A stretch of 64,000 nt of DNA from the NCBI GenBank assembly GCA_963205115.1, contig CAUJHV010000040.1, positions 32,413-96,412 on the forward strand. Reading direction: 5' to 3'. Each line of letters starts with the position of its first letter. Positions within the stretch are counted from its first letter, which is position 1. The stretch comes from Pseudomonadota bacterium (GTDB lineage: Bacteria; Pseudomonadota; Gammaproteobacteria; Burkholderiales; Burkholderiaceae_C). Of the stretch, positions 60,411 to 64,000 are shown one piece after another. The notes below the pieces were generated by a model. The model saw only the letters and a program-made list of their open reading frames with translations. It searched no databases and had not been told where the DNA came from. A program made the position numbers and the translations under genes.

Positions 60411-60854
60411 ATGAACGACGCCGCACCCGCCATCGCCGACAACTGGTTCTACCGCATGCGCCGCGGCGAGACCGCGCCGCCGCCTGTGGCGGGCCTGCTG
60501 GGCGAACAGATCGGCGCGGTCGATGCGGCGGCCGGCGTGCTGGAAGCCACCTATGAAGCCGATGCGCGCTTCGCCAACCCCGCCGGCGGCGTGCAGGGCG
60601 GCATGCTCGGCGCGATGCTGGATGCGCTGACCGCCGGTGTCGTGGACGCCACGCTGCAGCCGGGCGAGGTGGTGGCCACGCTCGGCCTGAACCTGCAGTT
60701 CCTGGGCGCGGCGCGTCCGGGTCCGCTGCAGGGCCGCGCCTGGCTGAGCAAGCGCGGCCGCGAGGTCTGCTTCGTGCAGGGCGAGCTGTCGCAGGGTGGC
60801 AAGCCGGTGGCTACCGCGCAGGCCGTGTGCAAGATCCTGCGGCCGGGGCGCTAA
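60411..60854 (+). CDS. PaaI-like thioesterase (hotdog fold)
   Basis: 147 residues from ATG 60411 (GTG 60378 possible). Hotdog pattern: AGLLGEQIGAVDAAAGVLEATYEADARFANPAGGVQGGMLGAMLDALTAGVVDATL, VVATLGLNLQFLGAARPGPLQGRAWLSKRGREVCFVQGELSQGGKPVATAQAV. The motif NPAGGVQGG takes the place of the usual NxxGxxHGG. PaaI-type enzymes free CoA trapped in dead-end aryl-CoA esters, a fitting role in an aromatic operon. Confidence 0.86.
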   Translation: MNDAAPAIADNWFYRMRRGETAPPPVAGLLGEQIGAVDAAAGVLEATYEADARFANPAGGVQGGMLGAMLDALTAGVVDATLQPGEVVATLGLNLQFLGAARPGPLQGRAWLSKRGREVCFVQGELSQGGKPVATAQAVCKILRPGR

Positions 60855-60898
60855 CGCGTCAACGCATGCGCGGAGAATGAGCGTGGCGCGTGCCGGCG

Positions 60899-60914
60899 GG
60901 CCGTCCACACGGCC
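60899..60914. terminator. Candidate hairpin between convergent genes
   Basis: GGCCGT / ACGGCC (60899-60904, 60909-60914) with loop CCAC inside the 161-base gap between the thioesterase and the Bug gene. Nothing else recognisable lies in the gap. No U-tract. Confidence 0.3.
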
Positions 60915-61015
60915 TCATCCGGGCGCGACGCCCCGCCCTGGCCGGCATCGGTCACCCGCCACCGTGTGGCGCCGCGCGCCGACGGCATCCACCCCGATCC
61001 GAACGCTGCGCCGGC

Positions 61016-62026
61016 TCAGTCCAGCTTGATGCCGGCGCGCGTGATGGCCTGGCCCCACAGGGCGTTGTCTTCCTTCAGGAAGGCCGTGAAGGTCTCGGGT
61101 GTCATCGCGCGCAGTTCGCCGCCGTAGCTCTGCCACTTCTCGATCAGCGCGGGGTTCTGTGCCGTGGCCTTCTGCATGGCGTCGGCCAGCTTGTCGACGA
61201 TGGGCTTGGGCGTGCCGGCGGGCGCGAACAGGCCGATCCAGGCCGTGGGGCTGTAGGGCGTGATGCCGGCTTCGGCGAAGGTGGGCACGTCGGGGAATTT
61301 GGGGTGGCGCGCCTTGCCGGTGAGCGCCAGCACCTTGAGCTTGCCGCCGCGCACGTTGCCGATGGCCGCGGGCAGGGCGTCGAACATCAGCTGCACCTGC
61401 TGGCCGCCGACCAGATCGGTGTACGGGCTGGTCGTCGCGTAGGGGATGAAGCGCAGCTTGAGGCCCGCGCCGGCGGCGAACCACTCGCCGGCCAGATGCG
61501 AATAGCTGCCCACGCCCGAGGTCGCGGCCACCACGCTGTCGGGCTCGGTCTTCAGGCGCGTGATCAGTTCCTTGGCGTTGTTGTCCTTGACGCCGGCTGT
61601 GGCGATCAACGCGGTGTTGAGCAGGCCCACGATGCTGATCGGCGCGAAGTCCTTGTCGTGCTTGTAGGGCACCTTGCTGTAGAGGTGCGGCACGACCGAC
61701 ATCGAGGTGGTGGAGCCCATCACCAGCGTGTAGCCGTCCGGCGCGGCCGCGGCGCCGGCGGCCATGCCGATCATCGTGGAGGCGCCCGGCTTGTTCTCGA
61801 CGATCACGTTCTGGCCCAGCACCTTGGACAGCTCGGCCGCGATTTCGCGCGTGTTCGCGTCGGGTCCCGTGCCCGTGGGGAAGGGCGCAATGATGCGCAA
61901 CGGCTTGTTGGGAAAGTCCTGCGCGAACGCAGCCGGGGCGAGCAGCGCGCCGGCCAGCGCCAGGGCGGCGACCAGGGTGCTGCGACGCGGCTGGCGCGCG
62001 CTGGCGCGGCGGGTGGGGGTGGGCAT
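61016..62026 (-). CDS. Bug-type tricarboxylate transporter substrate-binding protein
   Basis: 336 residues from ATG 62026 behind GGAG. Signal peptide with Arg-rich n-region (RRASARQPRRSTLVAALALAGALLAPAAFAQ). Bug fold: FPNKPLRIIAPFPTGTGPDANTREIAAELSKVLGQNVIVENKPGASTMIG, APDGYTLVMGSTTSMSV, LALTGKARHPKFPDVPTFAEAGI. Presumably binds an organic acid or aromatic acid relevant to the neighbouring VOC protein and hydroxylase, from which it is transcribed divergently. Confidence 0.9.
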   Translation of the reverse strand: MPTPTRRASARQPRRSTLVAALALAGALLAPAAFAQDFPNKPLRIIAPFPTGTGPDANTREIAAELSKVLGQNVIVENKPGASTMIGMAAGAAAAPDGYTLVMGSTTSMSVVPHLYSKVPYKHDKDFAPISIVGLLNTALIATAGVKDNNAKELITRLKTEPDSVVAATSGVGSYSHLAGEWFAAGAGLKLRFIPYATTSPYTDLVGGQQVQLMFDALPAAIGNVRGGKLKVLALTGKARHPKFPDVPTFAEAGITPYSPTAWIGLFAPAGTPKPIVDKLADAMQKATAQNPALIEKWQSYGGELRAMTPETFTAFLKEDNALWGQAITRAGIKLD

Positions 62027-62084
62027 GGGCGTGTCTCCGGAAGGGTTGTTGTCGGACTGTCCGGCCATCATTCCGGACGCCGGC

Positions 62085-62128
62085 GGATTCTTTAGAAAAC
62101 TTTGTGGTTTGTCAAAATACGAGAATCC
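62085..62128. promoter_or_regulatory. Inverted repeat in the Bug / VOC divergent region
   Basis: GGATTCT (62085-62091) and AGAATCC (62122-62128) are perfect complements 30 bases apart, within the AT-richer centre of the 165-base divergent gap. Possibly two half-sites of one regulator. Confidence 0.35.
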
Positions 62129-62191
62129 AATCTGATTTTGCTTCGCTTGAGCTAGCATGGATCGCATTCATTCTCGACTTCGGAGGCCCGC

Positions 62192-62752
62192 ATGCCACAC
62201 CCCCTGGCCCGTCCCGACGCGCTGGTCTTCAGCCACGTCGGCTTCTACGTGCGCGACATCGATCGAATGGCGGGCTTCTACCGCGACACCATGGGCTTCT
62301 TCGAGACCGACCGTGGCCTGCTGGGCACCACGCCGCTGGTCTTCCTCAGCCGCGACCCGGGCGAACACCACCAGATCGTGCTGGCCGGCGGCCGGCCCGA
62401 GGCGGCCGGCTTCAACCTGATCAACCAGATCTCGCTGCGCGTGCCCGACCTGGCGACGCTGCGCGAGATGCGCAACCGCGTGGCCGCCGAGCCCGACGTC
62501 ACCGACCTGGTGACGGCCACGCACGGCAATGCGATCTCGATCTATTTCCGCGACCCTGAAGGCACGCGGCTCGAGGTCTTCCTGGACACGCCCTGGTACT
62601 GCGAGCAGCCGCTGCGCGAGCCCATCGACCTGGACCAGGCGGACGAGGCCGTGATGGCGCAGGCCGAGGCGCTGGCGCGCAGCCGGCCGCGCTTTCGCAG
62701 CCGCGGTGAATGGCGCGCCGACATGGTCAAGCTGATGGGTTACGCGTCATGA
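62192..62752 (+). CDS. VOC family extradiol-dioxygenase-like protein
   Basis: 186 residues, SD GGAGG before ATG. VOC module: FSHVGFYVRDIDRMAGFYRDTMGF with the first metal His in SHVG, a second His in EHHQIVLAG, and Glu in GTRLEVFLDTPWY, i.e. the His-His-Glu set of type I extradiol dioxygenases in a single-domain size. The C-terminal 45 residues (QADEAVMAQAEALARSRPRFRSR) are an extra helix. It could open a dihydroxylated ring formed by the hydroxylase whose start overlaps its stop by four bases. Confidence 0.86.
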   Translation: MPHPLARPDALVFSHVGFYVRDIDRMAGFYRDTMGFFETDRGLLGTTPLVFLSRDPGEHHQIVLAGGRPEAAGFNLINQISLRVPDLATLREMRNRVAAEPDVTDLVTATHGNAISIYFRDPEGTRLEVFLDTPWYCEQPLREPIDLDQADEAVMAQAEALARSRPRFRSRGEWRADMVKLMGYAS

Positions 62753-64000
62753 CGCCACACGACGCGGGGGGCGCCGCGCGCCGCGTCGACGTGGCCATCA
62801 TCGGCGCGGGGCCGGCCGGCGTGACGCTGGCCAACCTGCTGGGGCAGCGTGGGTTGTCGGTCGCGGTGTTCGAGCGCGAGGCCGCGATCTACCCGTTGCC
62901 GCGTGCGATCCATTTCGACGGCGAAGTGATGCGCGTCTTCGAGACCGCGGGCCTGCGTGCGCCGATCGAGGCCATCTCGCGCCCGGGCCTCAAGGGCATG
63001 CACTTCGTCAATGCCGCTGGCGAGACCATGCTCATCCGCGCCGGCACGGCCGAACGCGGCCCGCACGGCTGTGCCAACAACCACTACTTCCACCAGCCCG
63101 AGCTCGAGGTCGTGCTGCGTCAAGGGCTGTCGCGCTTTCCGCAGGTGGCGCTGCATACGCGGCACGAGGTGATGGCGGTCGAGGCTCTGCCCGAGGGCGG
63201 CGCCCTGCTGCAGGTGAAGGACCTCGCGGGCGCGCAGCAGGCGGAATGGCGCGCGCGCTGGGTCGTGGGCTGCGACGGCGCACGGTCGCTTGTGCGCCGG
63301 CTGCTGGACGCCCCGATGACCGATCTCGGTTTGCACCAGCCCTGGCTGGTCTTCGACGTGCGGCTGAACGAGCCGGCGCCGGCTCTGCCCGACCACACGG
63401 TGCAGCACTGCGACCCGTCACGGCCGATGACCTACTGCAACGTCACCGGCAACCGCCGCCGCTGGGAAATCATGCTGATGCCCGGCGACGACCCGGCCGA
63501 GATGGTCAAGCCCGAACGCATCTGGCCGCTGGTGGCGCGCTGGCTGACGCCAGGCCAGGCGCAGATCGAACGGGCGGTCATCTACACCTTCCATTCCGTC
63601 ATCGCCGAGGTCTGGCGACGCGGCCCGCTGCTGCTGGCCGGCGATGCGGCGCACCAGACGCCGCCCTTCCTGGGCCAGGGCATGTGTGCGGCCATCCGCG
63701 ACGTGGCCAACCTCGCGTGGAAGCTGGATGCCATCGCACACGGGCGTGCCGACGAGAGCCTGCTGGACAGCTACGGCAGCGAACGCGCGCCGCACGTGCA
63801 CGCCTTCATCGACCGGGCCGTGCAGCTGGGCGCCATCATCCAGACCACCGACCCCGAGGCCGCCCGCGCACGCGATGCGCGCTTCACCGCGGGCGCGCCC
63901 GAAATCTTCGAATTCCCCGCGCCGCGTTTGGGCCTGGGCGTGTGGCTCGGCGATGCCGCGCCGGTGGCGCAGGTCTTCCCGCAGCCCACGCTGGCCGACG
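62749..64000 (+). CDS. FAD-dependent phenol-type monooxygenase (MhpA-like), 3' end beyond window
   Basis: Starts at ATG 62749, coupled to the VOC gene, and stays open for 417 codons to the window edge. FAD-binding GxGxxG in VDVAIIGAGPAGVTLANLLGQRGLSVAVFERE, the DG motif VVGCDGARSLVRRLLDAP, and the FAD ribityl motif LLLAGDAAHQTPPFLGQGMCAAIRDVANLAWKLDAI. The text LPRAIHFDGEVMRVFE and HQTPPFLGQGMCAAIRD is typical of 3-(3-hydroxyphenyl)propionate hydroxylase-like enzymes, which ortho-hydroxylate phenols to catechols. The C-terminal domain is outside the window. Confidence 0.9.
   Translation, partial: MTPHDAGGAARRVDVAIIGAGPAGVTLANLLGQRGLSVAVFEREAAIYPLPRAIHFDGEVMRVFETAGLRAPIEAISRPGLKGMHFVNAAGETMLIRAGTAERGPHGCANNHYFHQPELEVVLRQGLSRFPQVALHTRHEVMAVEALPEGGALLQVKDLAGAQQAEWRARWVVGCDGARSLVRRLLDAPMTDLGLHQPWLVFDVRLNEPAPALPDHTVQHCDPSRPMTYCNVTGNRRRWEIMLMPGDDPAEMVKPERIWPLVARWLTPGQAQIERAVIYTFHSVIAEVWRRGPLLLAGDAAHQTPPFLGQGMCAAIRDVANLAWKLDAIAHGRADESLLDSYGSERAPHVHAFIDRAVQLGAIIQTTDPEAARARDARFTAGAPEIFEFPAPRLGLGVWLGDAAPVAQVFPQPTLAD

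Overview
The window is one continuous, very GC-rich, gene-dense stretch of bacterial chromosome. Features that point to a beta-proteobacterium of the order Burkholderiales (Comamonadaceae or Rubrivivax/Leptothrix-like) are the DUF484-xerC pair, two Bug-type tricarboxylate binding proteins, a Burkholderiales-style glmS with a divergent AsnC-type regulator, and many catabolic operons. This placement is inferred from gene content, not from a search. No tRNA, rRNA, CRISPR array, insertion sequence or prophage was seen.

Layout. 1-7.8 kb: housekeeping genes (DUF484 end, xerC, CYTH protein, VOC protein, WYL regulator, rlmI, AsnC regulator, glmS, ketopantoate reductase family). 7.9-14.6 kb: Bug receptor, sulfatase, CitE-like lyase, cytoplasmic GH3 glycosidase, a broken pirin gene and a DUF2789 gene. 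14.9-31.8 kb: a signalling block with a PAS-EAL-REC protein, HDOD protein, histidine kinase, HD-GYP response regulator, a GT2-HAD fusion, an AhpD-like protein, a GGDEF cyclase, an EAL phosphodiesterase, and an unusual sensor operon (NarL-type regulator, sugar-binding protein, RbsC-like permease, and a hybrid kinase with a dead ABC ATPase domain at its N-terminus). 32-39.3 kb: stand-alone aceE with a divergent Lrp regulator, a nitronate monooxygenase-like flavoprotein and a two-subunit molybdenum hydroxylase. 39.4-43.6 kb: a redox module (degenerate hemerythrin, unknown protein, tetraheme cytochrome c, NrfD membrane protein, Tat-exported 4x[4Fe-4S] protein) behind an FNR/DNR-type box. 43.9-46.2 kb: an MFS exporter and a second hemerythrin.

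46.3-64 kb: a catabolic supercluster for hydroquinone-type aromatics. Hydroquinone 1,2-dioxygenase (two subunits, all four iron ligands present), 4-hydroxymuconic semialdehyde dehydrogenase, maleylacetate reductase and 3-oxoadipate CoA-transferase make a nearly complete route from hydroquinone to 3-oxoadipyl-CoA. It is accompanied by a branched-chain-type ABC importer, a LysR regulator, a Rieske ferredoxin, a sulfatase/phosphonate monoester hydrolase, a thioesterase, a second Bug receptor, a VOC dioxygenase-like protein and an FAD phenol-type hydroxylase cut by the window edge. Two copies of a GTT-N11-AAC LysR box sit in front of the two halves of the pathway.

The strongest candidate for an undescribed system is at 26853-31820. 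An entire sugar ABC importer appears to have been converted into a receptor for a two-component system: binding protein and permease are kept, while the ATPase has lost its catalytic motifs and is fused to a histidine kinase and receiver.
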